DNA of 64,000 nt from Hybos culiciformis (taxonomy: Eukaryota > Arthropoda > Insecta > Diptera > Hybotidae). Made by a program: the position numbers and the translations under genes. Shown one piece after another: positions 41,740 to 51,770 of this stretch. Where the stretch lies: NCBI GenBank assembly GCA_964007475.1, contig OZ023273.1, positions 105,770,485 to 105,834,484 on the forward strand, read 5' to 3'. Position 1 is the stretch's first letter. Every line of letters starts with the position of its first letter. Below the pieces are notes generated by a model. That model saw only the letters and a program-made list of their open reading frames with translations. It was not told where the DNA came from and did no database searches.

Positions 41740-42135
41740 GTCCGACCAAAATAAATATACACTGTAGGAAAAAAACTTATTACATTTAAAAAAAAAATTT
41801 AAATAATTAGAAATTTTATAATATGAAGAATATAAATATTTTTAAATATTAGAATCTAAATATTTTCTAAAATGTACGAAGGTGAACTAATTTAACTTAA
41901 AGCATCATATTCGACATACCTAAGTATCAAAATAATAATAAAAAAGTTAAAAGCCTTCAAAATAAGCAATTATGAATAAAACAACATATAAACAATGGAA
42001 ATAAAATATTAAGCGTAAATGTGAAAAATTCATATTTTCACTTAGAAAGACTTATTATTATACCGAGCATCAATTTCAACAGGGTTTTGTTTGTACTGTT
42101 CTGAATTAGAATGAATCTCTCCTCAATATTTTTTT
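41740..42135. other. Gene-free AT-rich segment
   Basis: No gene seen. Lies between the split Polinton gene and the first repeat module of the satellite insertion, and probably belongs to the inserted composite. Confidence 0.5.
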
Positions 42136-42138
42136 GAA

Positions 42139-42300
42139 GTTTATACTTCTTTAGCGGCGTTTGATGATTTTTGGTAGAGGGTAAAAATCCATTTTCATAT
42201 AGAATTTTTCTCAGAATCGTCATCATTTTTCTCAGAAAAATTAGAATAAAAATACTTATTTTTTATTATATTTAAGAAACACAAAATCATATGGACAATA
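42139..42300. repeat. Repeat module AAGTTTATACTTCTTTAGC, copy 2
   Basis: Matches 22386-22565 over its length, including TTGGTAGAGGGTAAAAATCC and AATCATATGGACAATATGG, and leads directly into the tRNA-like sequence. Confidence 0.75.
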
Positions 42301-42371
42301 TGGCTTAGTGGCTAGAACATCAGACTGTAAGTCTGAAGGTGCCTGATTCAATTCCCAATGACAAGGTTTTT
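42299..42371 (+). tRNA. tRNA-Tyr-like sequence (GTA), probably a SINE head
   Basis: Contains TATGGCTTAGTGGCTAGAA (A-box-like), then TCAGA-CTGTAAG-TCTGA, a perfect 5-bp stem with a 7-base loop carrying anticodon GTA, and CCTGATTCAATTCCC as a decayed T arm/B box. The acceptor stem does not pair convincingly and the T loop is imperfect, so a working tRNA gene is unlikely. Its attachment to the dispersed module suggests a SINE origin. Confidence 0.4.
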
Positions 42372-42409
42372 TAATTTCAAATATATGTATATATAGGGCC
42401 CAATATTAC

Positions 42410-43567
42410 AAGCAAAAAAAGCTACGGTTAGGTCGTGCCGGAGCAAAATATACGAACATTTTTTTTTTTTAAATAGGTAGCTCCGGTGAAATTAAGATTA
42501 CCTGAAAAAAAAATTTTGGGTGGGGAGCTACGGTTAGGTCGTGCCGGAGCAAAATATAAGAATTTTTTTTTTTTTTGTCAAAATAGGTAGCTCCGGTGAA
42601 ATTAATATTACCTGAAAAAAAATTTTTGGGTTGAGAGTTACGGTTAGGTCGTGCCGGAGCAAAGTATACGAAAATTTTTTTTTTTTTAAATAGGTAGCTC
42701 CGGTGAAATTAATATTACCTGAAAAAAAAATTTTGAGTGGGAGTTACGATTAGGTCGTGCCAAAGCAAAATATACGAACATTTTTTTTTTTTTAAATAGG
42801 TAGCTCCGGTGAAATTAAGATTACCTGAAAAAAAAATTTGGGTGGGGAGCTACGGTTAGGTCGTGCCGGAGCAAAATATAAGAAAATTTTTTTTTTTTGT
42901 CAAAATAGGTAGCTCCGGTGAAATTAATATTACCTGAAAAAAAATTTTTGGGTTGGGAGTTACGGTTAGGTCGTGCCGGAGCAAAGTATACGAAAAAATT
43001 TTTTTTTTTAAATAGGTAGCTCCGGTGAAATTAATATTAACTGAAAAAAAATTTTTGGGTGGGGAGCTACGGTTAGGTCGTGCCGGAGCAAAATATACGA
43101 AAAACATTTTTTTTTTCAAAATAGGTAGCTCCGGTGAAATTAATATTAACTGAAAAAAAAATTTTGGGTGGGGAGCTTCGGTTAGGTCGTGCCGGAGCAA
43201 AATATACGAAAATTTTTTTTTTTCAAATAGGTAGCTCCGGTGAAATTAGGATTACCAGCCGAAAAATTTTGGTTGGGGAGCTACGGTTAGGTCGTGCCGG
43301 AGCAAAATATACGAACATTTTTTTTTTTTAAATAGGTAGTTCCGGTGAAATTAATATTAACTGAAAAAAAATTTTTGGGAGGGGAGCTACGGTTAGGTCG
43401 TGCCGGAGCAAAATATACGAAATTTTTTAAATAGATAGCTCCGGTGAAATTAATATTACCTGAAAAAAAATTTTTGGTGGGGAGCTACGGTTAGGTCGTG
43501 CCGGAGCAAAATATACGAATTTATTTTTTTTTTTTCAAAATAGGTAGCTCCGGTGAAATTAATATTA
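42410..43567. repeat. 108-bp satellite array, part 1
   Basis: About ten copies of a unit containing GAGCTACGGTTAGGTCGTGC, CGGAGCAAAATATACGAA, a T/A run, AATAGGTAGCTCCGGTGAAA, TTAATATTACCTG and an A run with TTTTGGGT. CCGGAGC and GCTCCGG in each unit can pair across about 45 bases. Copies differ mainly in homopolymer length. Open frames here are artefacts of the repeat. Confidence 0.97.
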
Positions 43568-43571
43568 CTTG

Positions 43572-44048
43572 TGTAACAGCTGACAAAATCCCGTTGACGT
43601 TGTTACTCAGAGGGCTGTAAAGTCTTTCAAAATCAAGAAGGGCTTTCTTCTACCGATGGTTGCAATCTCCAAAAGCATTCATATTAGTAGCAGTTATTTC
43701 AGATAAATATAGAGCAGGATATTATTTAAATTTGTAGCTATGTGAGGTATACTGAACAGTTAGCAGAATGAAGTAAACATTCAATATTTATAGCACATGT
43801 GCAAGTAGATAATTTAGATAGAAAGGGAAGGAATATTTTTAGGAAATAATATAGGGAAATAATATAGGGAAATAATTAGGGAAATATTTAAAAGGATTTC
43901 AAATTAACAGATAATATGAAAAGAAGAATTTAAATTCATTCGTTTTTTAATCTCTGTGAAGTAAAGATGTGTAAAAGGGCGTCGGTAGAAGTTGGTTAAA
44001 TTTCTTGTGTTTGATAAAATTTAGAAAGTGAAATTAGTGAGTTTTACA
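43572..44048. mobile_element. Solo LTR inserted in the satellite (477 bp)
   Basis: Starts TGTAACAGCTGAC and ends GTGAGTTTTACA, with the 4-bp direct repeat CTTG on both sides (43568-43571, 44049-44052). The satellite monomer is exactly continuous across it (ATTA-CTTG-AAAAA), so it inserted into an existing array. TG...CA termini and a 4-5-bp duplication indicate an LTR retrotransposon reduced to one LTR. An AATATAAATAGAG-like stretch could be promoter sequence. It is not the LTR of the Ty3 element at 51551. Confidence 0.85.
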
Positions 44049-44052
44049 CTTG

Positions 44053-44975
44053 AAAAAAAATTGTTTGGGTGGAGAGCTACGCTTAGGTCGTGCCGGAGCC
44101 AAATATACGAAAATTTTTTTTTTTTTAAATAGGTAGCTCCGGTGAAATTAATATTAACCGAAAAAAAATTTTTGGGTAGGGAGCTACGGTTAGGTCGTGC
44201 CGGAGCAAAATATACGAATTTTTTTTTTTTCAAAATAGGTAACTCCGATGAAATTAATATTACCAGAAAAAAAAATTTTGGGTGGGGAGCTACGGTTAGG
44301 TCGTGCCTGAGCAAAATATACGAAAATTTTTTTTTTCAAAATAGGTAGTTTCGGTGAAATTAATATTACCTGAAAAAAAATTTTTGGGTGGGGAGCTACG
44401 GTTAGGTCGTGCCGGAGCAAAATATACGAAAATTTTTTTTGTTTCAAAATATGTAGCTCCGGTGAAATTAAGATTACCAGCCGAAAAATTTTTGGGCAGG
44501 GAGCTACGGTTAGGTCGTGCCGACGCAAAATACACGAAAAAAAATTTTTTTTTCAAAATAGGTAGCTCCGGTGAAATTAATATTACCTGAAAAAAATTTT
44601 TTGGGTGGGGAGCTACGGTTAGGTCGTGCCGGAGCAAAATATACGAAAAATTATTTTTTCAAAATAGGTAGCTCCGGTGAAATTAATATTATCTGAAAAA
44701 AAAATTTTGGGGAGGGGAGCTACGGTTAGGTCGTGCCGGAGCAAAATATATGAAAATTTTTTTTTTTTTTAATAGGTAGCTCCGGTGAAATTAAGATTAC
44801 TTGAAAAAATATTTTGGGTGGGGAGCTACGGTTAGGTCGTGCCGGAGCAAAATATACGAAAATTTTTTTTTTTTTTAATAGGTAGCTCCGGTGAAATTAA
44901 GATTACTTGAAAAAATATTTTGGGTGGGGAGCTACGGTTAGGTCGTGCCGGAGCAAAATATACGAAAATTTTTTT
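44053..44975. repeat. 108-bp satellite array, part 2
   Basis: About eight and a half further monomers continuing the array in the same orientation and phase as part 1. The last monomers (44700-44970) are almost identical to each other, suggesting recent local duplication. Confidence 0.97.
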
Positions 44976-45142
44976 GAAGTTTATACTTCTTTAGCCGCGT
45001 TGTGCGTTTTTTTGGTAGAGGGTAAAATATTTTAATTTACATTTGGTACTCAGCAGCCCATCATTTGTAGCCACTGTTATTTCATATTTTAAATCTTTAA
45101 GTATAAACTTCTGTAGGCAGTTCTATGACTGCTTCGTGTGTT
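44976..45142. mobile_element. Module start plus partial CACACGAAGCAGT-family MITE, copy 3
   Basis: 44976-45030 repeats the AAGTTTATACTTCTTTAGCC...GGTAGAGGGTAAAA module. It then joins the right half of the MITE family (CAGCAGCCCATCATTTGTAG to CTGCTTCGTGTG). The left MITE terminus is absent. Confidence 0.8.
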
Positions 45143-45486
45143 TTTTTTTTTCTATCTTTTTTTTTCGACTGCATGTTTTTTATCTTGCTTTTTGTTTGTA
45201 AAAAAAAAAAATTTTCAACGGGGTTCCCCCGTATGAAATGGTTTTTAAACACTCTTCTTTTGTATTGCCAAAAATATTACGAATTTTTAGCATATTCCGT
45301 TTTTTTTTTATAGATAAATTATAAAAATATTAATAATAATTTATACTTACATGTCAAATTGAAAATCCTTGTTTTTCGTATAAAAAAAATGATTTTTAAA
45401 AATATAAATAAATTTTTCATACAAAAATTTGACTTTTGTATGAAAAGCTTATTCGACCTTAATACATAGACAAATTTGATGTTTCG
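45143..45486. other. Gene-free segment
   Basis: AT-rich sequence between the satellite composite and the resumption of Polinton coding sequence. No feature recognised. Confidence 0.5.
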
Positions 45487-45592
45487 TCTTTTTTATAGAG
45501 AAGTCAGTGGTAAAAGATAATTTTTAATAAAAAACGAATCAGGTTTATTGATTTCATCTTGTTTTATTTTCTTGTAAGCATTGGGATACATG
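45487..45592 (-). pseudogene. Probable N-terminus of the unknown Polinton protein
   Basis: From about 45592 the minus strand reads MILMYPNAYKKIKQDEINKP then SFFIKNYLLPLTSL and a stop. It starts 20 bp after the stop of the PY-like gene, as expected for the next gene in the element. A short opening such as VL(I/V)P...Y is usual for the conserved protein whose later part is found at 41733. The link between the two pieces across the satellite insertion is inference. Confidence 0.4.
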
Positions 45593-45610
45593 AGAATCAT
45601 TTTTTTTAAT

Positions 45611-45961
45611 TTATGCGACATTTTCAATAATTTTTCCAATAACTCCTGATAAAACTGTTGCTAATAATGCGGGTAAAAATCCCCCTTTCTGTAATAGAAG
45701 TTTCCTCTTTGAGTTTAAAGAACGTTTTGGACAACTCAAACAGCGTATCGCATTTTTATATCTTTTTAACTCATTTTTAGTTTTGTTGTTAAATGGATTG
45801 TATCCATATTGTGTGTTGTATGCAATTTCACTTATATTCTTAATTATCTCGTTATCACAGTTTTTTAAAATAGCTTTTCTAAGTCTCGGATTCGCCATTT
45901 GGAGTGAGTACAACATATGCTTGTTCTTCGTTAACCGTTTCAGTTTCGACTTCATTTTCAT
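45611..45961 (-). CDS. PY-like conserved Polinton protein (116 aa)
   Basis: An uninterrupted frame, MKMKSKLKRLTKNKHMLYSL then NPRLRKAILKNCDNEIIKNI, SEIAYNTQYGYNPF, ELKRYKNAIRCLS, and a C-terminal hydrophobic stretch LLLQKGGFLPALLATVLSGV following basic residues. The ISEIA.N...G.....K..L..Y...IR.L and QKGGFL..LL patterns are conserved in insect Polintons. Function unknown; the C-terminal hydrophobic segment could interact with membrane. It follows the ATPase on the same strand (26 bp after its stop). It looks intact, one of the few here. Confidence 0.65.
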   Translation of the reverse strand: MKMKSKLKRLTKNKHMLYSLQMANPRLRKAILKNCDNEIIKNISEIAYNTQYGYNPFNNKTKNELKRYKNAIRCLSCPKRSLNSKRKLLLQKGGFLPALLATVLSGVIGKIIENVA

Positions 45962-45986
45962 TTAAATTGCAAAAACAAATAAAAAA

Positions 45987-46575
45987 TTATTTGTCAAAAA
46001 TAAATGTTCGAAACCTCAAGACTTCGTTAAAACCTTGTGTAAGATCGATTACTAAATAATTATGAGGTATTTGAGTTACCTCTTTATATACTCTAAACAA
46101 CTCAGTAGAGTTTTCTGGATACACCTCTTGAGCTAAATAATGAAATTGCTGTTTGTCTCTAGGATTTTTAAATACAATAAAATATTTAGCATTAAGTGAT
46201 ATATCGCGGGTATGCGCCCCCTTATGAAATAAATTCTGTGTAACTAAGTTTGACTGAAATATTTCGATGATGTGATCCTTTTGTGAAAATCTCGCATATG
46301 CTTTTATTATTTGTCTCCATCATCAAATCATCTAATATCAGCAATATAGGTCCTCGTTCTAAATTATCCAAAAAGTCTGGCACACCTTTATGAAAAGTAA
46401 CATCTTTGATATTGTGTGCTGCTCCCTCTTCTGCGTAGCACCAAATTATTTTCTTGAAGTCTGCATTTATTATCCAATCTTTATTTTTAATCAAATTGGT
46501 AAGAAAGGTAGTTTTCCCGCAACCTGATGGCCCTCTTATAATCATTGAAAACGAATGTAAAAATTGATAAAACAT
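45987..46575 (-). pseudogene. Polinton packaging ATPase (FtsK/HerA-like)
   Basis: In Polintons and related DNA viruses this ATPase is thought to drive DNA into the capsid. The frame opens MFYQFLHSFSMIIRGPSGCG, whose GPSGCGKTT is the Walker A (P-loop), and later has PILLILDDLM as Walker B and IFTKGSHHRNISV as a sensor-like segment. A one-base shift near 46238 ends this frame. The continuation (VTQNLFHKGAHTRDISLN, ARDISLN-like wording, VVFKNPRD-like FIVFKNPRDKQQFHYLAQEV, then HNYLVIDL) is readable in another frame down to a stop at 45987. Both NTP-binding motifs survive but the protein is split. Confidence 0.85.
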
Positions 46576-46997
46576 TTCTCTTGCGTGGTCAAATTTTAAA
46601 TAAAAGCGAAGAAGACTTGATTTGTGTATTTATTATAAATAAAAACCTAATTTCTCCTCATTTCACCATTAAAGATGAGTAAAGAAGCACTTGTTAATGA
46701 GCTACACAAACCAGCTCGAAAAAATTATACTCGACGCAAAGTAATTCAAAAAGGTTTAAATAATACTTGGCAAGCAGATTTGGTAGAAATGATTCCCTAT
46801 TGTAAGTTCAATAAAAATTTTAAATATTTATTGATAGTCATCGATATATTTTAAAAATTTGCATATGTTCAACCTGTTAAATCTAAAATTGCCGCTGATG
46901 TCATACAAGCCAAAAAAAATTTTGAAAATTTTTGAAAATGCACACCCTAAGAACTTGCATACAGATCAAGGAAAGGAATTGTATGAAATAAATCATT

Positions 46998-47744
46998 GAC
47001 CTTAATTTAGCTAGTCGCGTCACCAACGCGACAGTAAAATCGGTATTTAGCTAATCGCAAAAGCGCCAAATTTGTCACGAAAAGTGAAAGCTACCATATT
47101 TTGATAGTCACGCACGCATTTTCTTTCACAAAAAATGATATTTCTATCACCTGCAATTTAATGGGTGACTAGTATAAAAAATAAGGAAAGTGAGCAAAAT
47201 ATAAGAAAAATTCTAAAAAATTTTAAAATTATGGTCTTGTGTATTTATTTAAAAAAAATTCCATTTAATAAATTTAAAAAAAAAATTATTTATTTATGAA
47301 AAATTCAAAAAATTATTTAATAAAAAAAAAATAAGAAAATAAAAATTACTCATTTTTAGATTTTTTTTCATTTATTTTTGTATTTTTCTTTTTTTTTCTC
47401 TATTTATTTACTTTTTTCTTGTCAAATTATCAAAACTAAAGGTGAGAGCAAGAGATTTGTGTGCGAATTAAGATGTTTGCGCAGTAAAGGTGAAAACACA
47501 ATTGGGGCTACGACGACGGCGACAGCGATTTTTCATATAAAAAAATCGCCTTAATTGTTTCATTCTCATACAAATATATGGTTTTTGACAGTCGCTATCG
47601 CTGTCGCCGTCGTCGTCGCCCCAATTGTGTTTTCACCTTAAAGTTTCACATCGTATTTGTGACTAGTAAAATAAGCTTATTTCAAAAATGTGAGGTGACA
47701 GAAAAAAAATTATGCTGAGGTGAGCCACTAGCTAAATTGAGGTC
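46998..47744. mobile_element. GACCT-family TIR element, copy B, inside the integrase
   Basis: Begins GACCTTAATTTAGCTAGTCG and ends with the complement of GACCTCAATTTAGCTAGTGG. ATT flanks it at 46995-46997 and 47745-47747. Removing the element and one ATT restores the integrase frame (ATA AAT CAT TAT AAT), which proves the ends. The interior lacks any transposase frame and itself contains the MITE at 47488-47638. Family of the parent element unknown; a 3-bp duplication would fit a Harbinger-type transposase. Confidence 0.92.
47488..47638. mobile_element. MITE, ACACAATTGGGGCGAC family, copy B (nested)
   Basis: Starts AGGTGAAAACACAATTGGGG and ends with its complement (CCCCAATTGTGTTTTCACCT), with TAA on both sides (47485-47487, 47639-47641). 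Copy A of the host element (12565-13402) lacks it. Inner arms are rich in GACGAC/GTCGTC. 151 bp. Confidence 0.92.
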
Positions 47745-47925
47745 ATTATAATACTTACTCCAAACTCAAAGCTTCAATTGTTGAAAGATTTAATAGAACT
47801 TTAAAAAATTTAATGTGGAAGCAATTCAGTTTGCAAGGAGATTATAAATGGATATTTCTTGTTGATGAATTAGTCGAAAAATACAACAATACTAAACATA
47901 GTGTAGAAGCCAGAAGATGTCAAAA

Positions 47926-48622
47926 AATCTCCTACCCAGAGACCCTTTAGGGCGGACTTTAAAAGTTTGTCAGATTCCATTTAAATTAAGTATGTAATAA
48001 GAAGAGCTAATTAGACACAAATTTCGTAACAAAAAATTTGTTGACCTCCCACTCAGCGACCTCCCCCGGGGGCGGATTTCAAAAGTTCGTCCGATTTCAT
48101 TTAAATTTGGTACATAAAAATTATAAAACACGAATTTCGTAACAAAAAATTTGGCCCCCTCTTTTTAAGGGGTCTCTTTGAATATATAGAAATCAATTAC
48201 TTTATTACTTATAACTACAAAATATTAAAAAAACTAAACCACTCAACCGATCGTTTCGAAATTTACACCGTCTCTTTGTCTCGGAGTCGTTATAGGCTAT
48301 TTTAAATTCGAATGGCACCCCACCCAGAAACCACTCCCGGAGAGGACTACAAAAGTTCTTCCGATTTCAAACAAATTTGATTCATATAAAGAGGAAATGG
48401 ATAAAAACAGAAATTTGGTTTGGTTTGGAAACCTGTTTAAGGGAAGGATATCATTCGATTTCATACAAGTGTTGAATAAGTAGAAATGATAAATATTAAT
48501 CCTTCTGAGATATTTTCCCAAATTTATAAAATAACTAGCTCATATAATTGTTCATCAATCTGACAACAAAAATTTCACTTAAAGCGTGTGTTCCACAACA
48601 ACGTGTGTGCGGGTACAGCTAG
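47926..48622. mobile_element. Helitron-like element 1 (5' truncated)
   Basis: Enters within the GACCTCC...GGGGCGGACTT repeats and ends ACGTGTGTGCGGGTACAGCTAG, whose CTAG end followed by T is the Helitron 3' terminus form (CTRR before T). Its 3' 250 bp (from about 48370) are repeated at 50225-50487. No TC 5' end is visible, so it is truncated where it meets the integrase. Confidence 0.7.
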
Positions 48623-50487
48623 TCTATATATATAAAACCTAAGTTCTCTCTTTGTCTCTTTGTCTGTTTGTATGTTTGTATTTTCCGAATAGGCTCCTAA
48701 ACCGCTGAACCGATCGTTTTCAAAGTTACACCATGTCTTGGTGTCAGGTCGGGCGTCGTTATAGGCTCCTCCTACCCAGGGACCTCCCCCGGGGGCGGAC
48801 TTCCAAATTTCGTCCGATTTCATTCAAATTTCGTACGTAAATAGAGGAATTGATTACACACAAATTTCTTAACAAAAAATTTGGTGACCTCCTACCCAGA
48901 GACCTCCCCTGGGGGCGGACTTTAAAAGTTCGTCCGATTCCATTTAAATTTGGTGTGTAAAAAGAAGAACTGATTACACACAAATTTCGTAAAAATTTGT
49001 TGACTTCCTACCCAGGGACCTCCTAGCCAGCGACCTCCTACCAGGGACCTCCCATGGTTCGTAAGAAGAGAAAATGACAACACACAAATTTCGCAACAAA
49101 AAATTTGTTGACCTCCACCCAGGGACCTCCCCTCGGGGCGGACTTTGAAAATTCGTCCGATTTCATTCAAATTTGGTACGTAAAAAGAAGAACTGATTAC
49201 ACACAAATTTCGTAACAAAAATTTAGTTGACCTCCTACTCAGCGATCTTCCCCGGGGGCGGACTTCAAAAGTTCGTCCAATTTCATTCAAATTTGACATG
49301 TAAAAAGATGAAATGTTTACAAACAAATTTCGTAACAAAAAATTTATTTATCCCTACCCTAGGGGAGGATTTCAAAAGCTTGTCCGATTTCATTTAAATT
49401 TGGTACATCAAAATGATTAAACACACGAATTTCGTAACAAAAAATTTGACCCCTCTTTTTAGGGGTCTCTTCGAATATATAGAAATCAATTTCTTTATTA
49501 CTAATAACTACAAAATATTAATAAATAAATAAATAAAAAAAAAAAATTTAAAAACAACGTTTTTATAACGGAATAAAATAACTAAAAAGTAAAAAATTTA
49601 ATCAGATAATAATTGATAACCTCATACCGATTTCCCTGAAAATTAATTCTCAGGAAAAACGTTTTTTTTTTTTATTTATTTATTTATTTTTTCTTTTTTA
49701 ATTTTATTTGAAACATAAAATTTTTATATCTATTTTACGTATGCTAAAGCTATGAAATCCTAAATTTCTAAATTTGCTTTTTAGCCCCCTCCCCGGAGTC
49801 CTGGGACTTTAGATGGGGCCCCTGTGATATCCATCGGGGCCTCGGATCGAAATTTCTAATATTCTATAACCATCTCGGATCCCAATGCTACTTAAGTTCA
49901 AAATTTCAGCCAAATCGGTACAGTGGCGTGATTTCGGAATCAGTGGAACCATGGATGGAACCGTGGAACCACAAAAATTTTTACATTATGTTGTATTGTC
50001 ATCCATTTCTGACCTATGCTCCAATTTTCAAGCCTCTATCTCATCTAGAAGTGCCTGAAAAATTTATTACAAAATTTGTACCGAACAACATAGTGAACTA
50101 ATAAAAACGTTTTAAAAACTAACCACTCAACCGATCGTTTCGAAATTTACACCGTCTCTTTGTCTCGGTGTCGTTATAGATATAGACTATTTTAAAGTTT
50201 GAATTGCAGTCCCGGGGACGATTGCAAAAGTTCTTCCGATTTCATTCAAATTTGGTTCATAAAAAGGAGAAAGGATTAAAAAAACAAATTTTGATTTGGA
50301 AACCTGTTTAAGGGAAGGATATCATACGATTTCATAGAATTTAAGTGTTGAATAAGTAGAAATGATAAATATTAATTCTTCTTAGATATTTTCCCCAAAT
50401 TTATAAAATAACTAGCTTATCAATCTGACAACAAAAATTTCACTTGAAACGTGTGTTCCACAACAACGTGTGTGCGGGTACAGCTTG
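48623..50487. mobile_element. Helitron-like element 2 (non-autonomous, 1.9 kb)
   Basis: Begins TCTATATATATAAAACC directly after the CTAG of element 1 and ends ACGTGTGTGCGGGTACAGCTTG before T. The TC start, CTRR-like end (here CTTG), lack of TIRs and lack of target duplication fit Helitrons. No Rep/helicase coding; the interior is tandem repeats (48770-49480) and unrelated DNA. A 5' stretch (TTTGTCTG, CCGAATAGGCTCCTAAACCG) is of the kind common at Helitron 5' ends. Confidence 0.7.
48770..49480. repeat. Tandem repeats of about 120-125 bp within Helitron 2
   Basis: Five to six units built from GACCTCCCCCGGGGGCGGAC, TTCAAAAGTTCGTCCGATTT, CATTCAAATTTGGTACGTAA, AAGAAGAACTGATTACACAC and AAATTTCGTAACAAAAAATT. 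Similar partial units lie in Helitron 1 (47930-48200). Apparent protein frames across them reflect the repeat. Confidence 0.9.
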
Positions 50488-50546
50488 TTATAAATAAGAC
50501 TTATAATTAAATACTTGAAAATTTCTTAAAATTATTTTAATTTAAA

Positions 50547-51544
50547 TCACAAAATATCAATGTCATTCTCTAAATCTAATATATAATGACCATATGCATA
50601 AGTATTAACTCCGTCCACGCAAATTTTTCTCTTATCATCTGAACTATTCAAAGATTTTTTACTTATTCTCTCCGTATACAAATTATGAAATCGGGATCTA
50701 ATATTATACATTACACTATGAACTATTTTATTAAAAAACAAACAATCTTTATACATATTAAAATTAAATTTTTTTACAACACAACTATTTATTCCCTTAG
50801 CTTTAAAAGTAGGTTTTTGTTCATGAACTGTAAAAGAATACATTTTAGATCTAAGGCCTACAAACTCTGTTAATATTTTTCCATTTAATTCATCTGAAAA
50901 TAATCCAACTACTTTTTTGTTAACCAATGGATAACCAAATTGATTATTTGGATCATAAGCAGATGTATCAAAATGGTCGTTTATCATATTTCTTTGTAAA
51001 AGTCGACATTTGTTATTTTATAGAAAAATGAATCAGTATCCATGTAATCTATTTTTATATTATCTTTAAAATGAGGCTTCATAATACCGTAATGAAAGTC
51101 ATACATTCTATGTTTTGATATTTCCAAAACAGTAATTCCTAAATATATTAGCTTATTGTAGTCACATTTCACCCTACTCATCTGAACTGCTGCCATATCG
51201 TTATCGAAGATGGAAATACTGTGAAAGTTTGATTTAGCTACAAGAGATCTACAGCCATATTGTCTTTTATAATTTTCCCAATGAGTAACAATCTTGATGT
51301 CTTTTCTTTTATCAACATTTTCCATTGTCTTCCCATAGACAATATTATTGAATAGTTTAAATTGGTTTTTCGCAAAGTCAGTAGTCGCCTTTTTCCTACA
51401 TTCTGTATTGAAATTAATATATTTTTTGAGCCAAGGTTTTTGATCTAATGATAAAATTCTATGAATTGCTTTAAGTTGAAGCCCATTTCTTAATGCTAGT
51501 TGTAGATTCATATATAGTGTATTTTATATTTTACTTTATCGTTT
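50547..51544 (-). pseudogene. Polinton DNA polymerase B, C-terminal segment (motifs B and C)
   Basis: Protein-primed family-B polymerase that would replicate the element. After the Ty3 insertion the frame resumes with NDKVKYKIHY, shifts one base, and is open 51511-50984: GLQLKAIHRIL, WLKKYINFNTECRKKAT, FKLFNNIVYGKTMENV (motif B, K/N...YG), and IKIDYMDTDSFFYKI (motif C, DTDS, with the metal-binding Asp pair). After another shift, 50987-50547 covers the thumb: DTSAYDPNNQFGYPLVNKKV, GKILTEFVGLRSKMYSF, AKGINSCVVKKF and a C-terminal YILDLEND. Only small frameshifts disturb this part. Confidence 0.9.
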
Positions 51545-51550
51545 AAAGTT

Positions 51551-51735
51551 TGTTATATATGTATTTAGAAATAATAATAATGGAATTTGAATTATATTAA
51601 CATTAGAATTGTTGTAAGATAACTTTAAGTAGAAATAAGCATTGTATTGATAAAAGAGAAATTAAATAAAAGATCAGTCTATACAAAGATCTAGAAGAAA
51701 CCAGATTAAAAGAATTTATTAATAAAGAATAACAC
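51551..51735 (+). repeat. Left LTR of the Ty3/gypsy element
   Basis: 185 bp, near-identical to 55664-55848 (a G at about 51614 versus A in the right LTR). Contains AATTAAATAAAAGATCAG, an AATAAA-type signal region. Short for a Ty3 LTR but within range. Confidence 0.95.
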
Positions 51736-51736
51736 A

Positions 51737-51750
51737 TGGCGCAGCCTCTA
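51737..51750 (+). promoter_or_regulatory. tRNA primer-binding site
   Basis: TGGCGCAGCC begins one to two bases after the left LTR. The leading TGG pairs with the universal CCA of a tRNA 3' end, and TGGCGCAG-type sites are known in Ty3/gypsy elements. Which tRNA is used is not determined. Confidence 0.75.
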
Positions 51751-51770
51751 AAAATTAATTCTTTTGAATT

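Larger units (their letters stand above)
46675..47925 (+). pseudogene. Polinton integrase (rve/DDE type), interrupted
   Basis: The retroviral-type integrase inserts the element and makes the 6-bp duplication. ATG 46675 gives MSKEALVNELHKPARKNYTR, then NNTWQADLVEMIPYC with the first catalytic Asp, LLIVIDIF, a stop, and AYVQPVKSK. After frame breaks comes NLHTDQGKELYE (about 46960) with the second Asp. The 747-bp element at 46998-47744 interrupts at the ATT of an Asn-His-Tyr stretch. Coding resumes at 47745 with KASIVERFNRTLKNLMW, carrying the catalytic Glu, and VEKYNNTKHS, and is then lost in the Helitron at about 47925. It diverges from the ATPase with about 100 bp between starts, a likely shared promoter region. 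Confidence 0.85.

Noticed and set aside
42299..42371. Functional tRNA-Tyr gene
   Set aside because: Good anticodon arm but no convincing acceptor stem and a decayed T arm; attached to a dispersed repeat.
42856..44637. Several overlapping frames of about 65-116 codons with SPELPILKKK and RPNRSS motifs
   Set aside because: They repeat with the 108-bp satellite (36 codons per unit) and occur on both strands.
48575..49338. Frames with RPRGRSLGRRS repeats
   Set aside because: Translation of the Helitron tandem repeats; no independent support.
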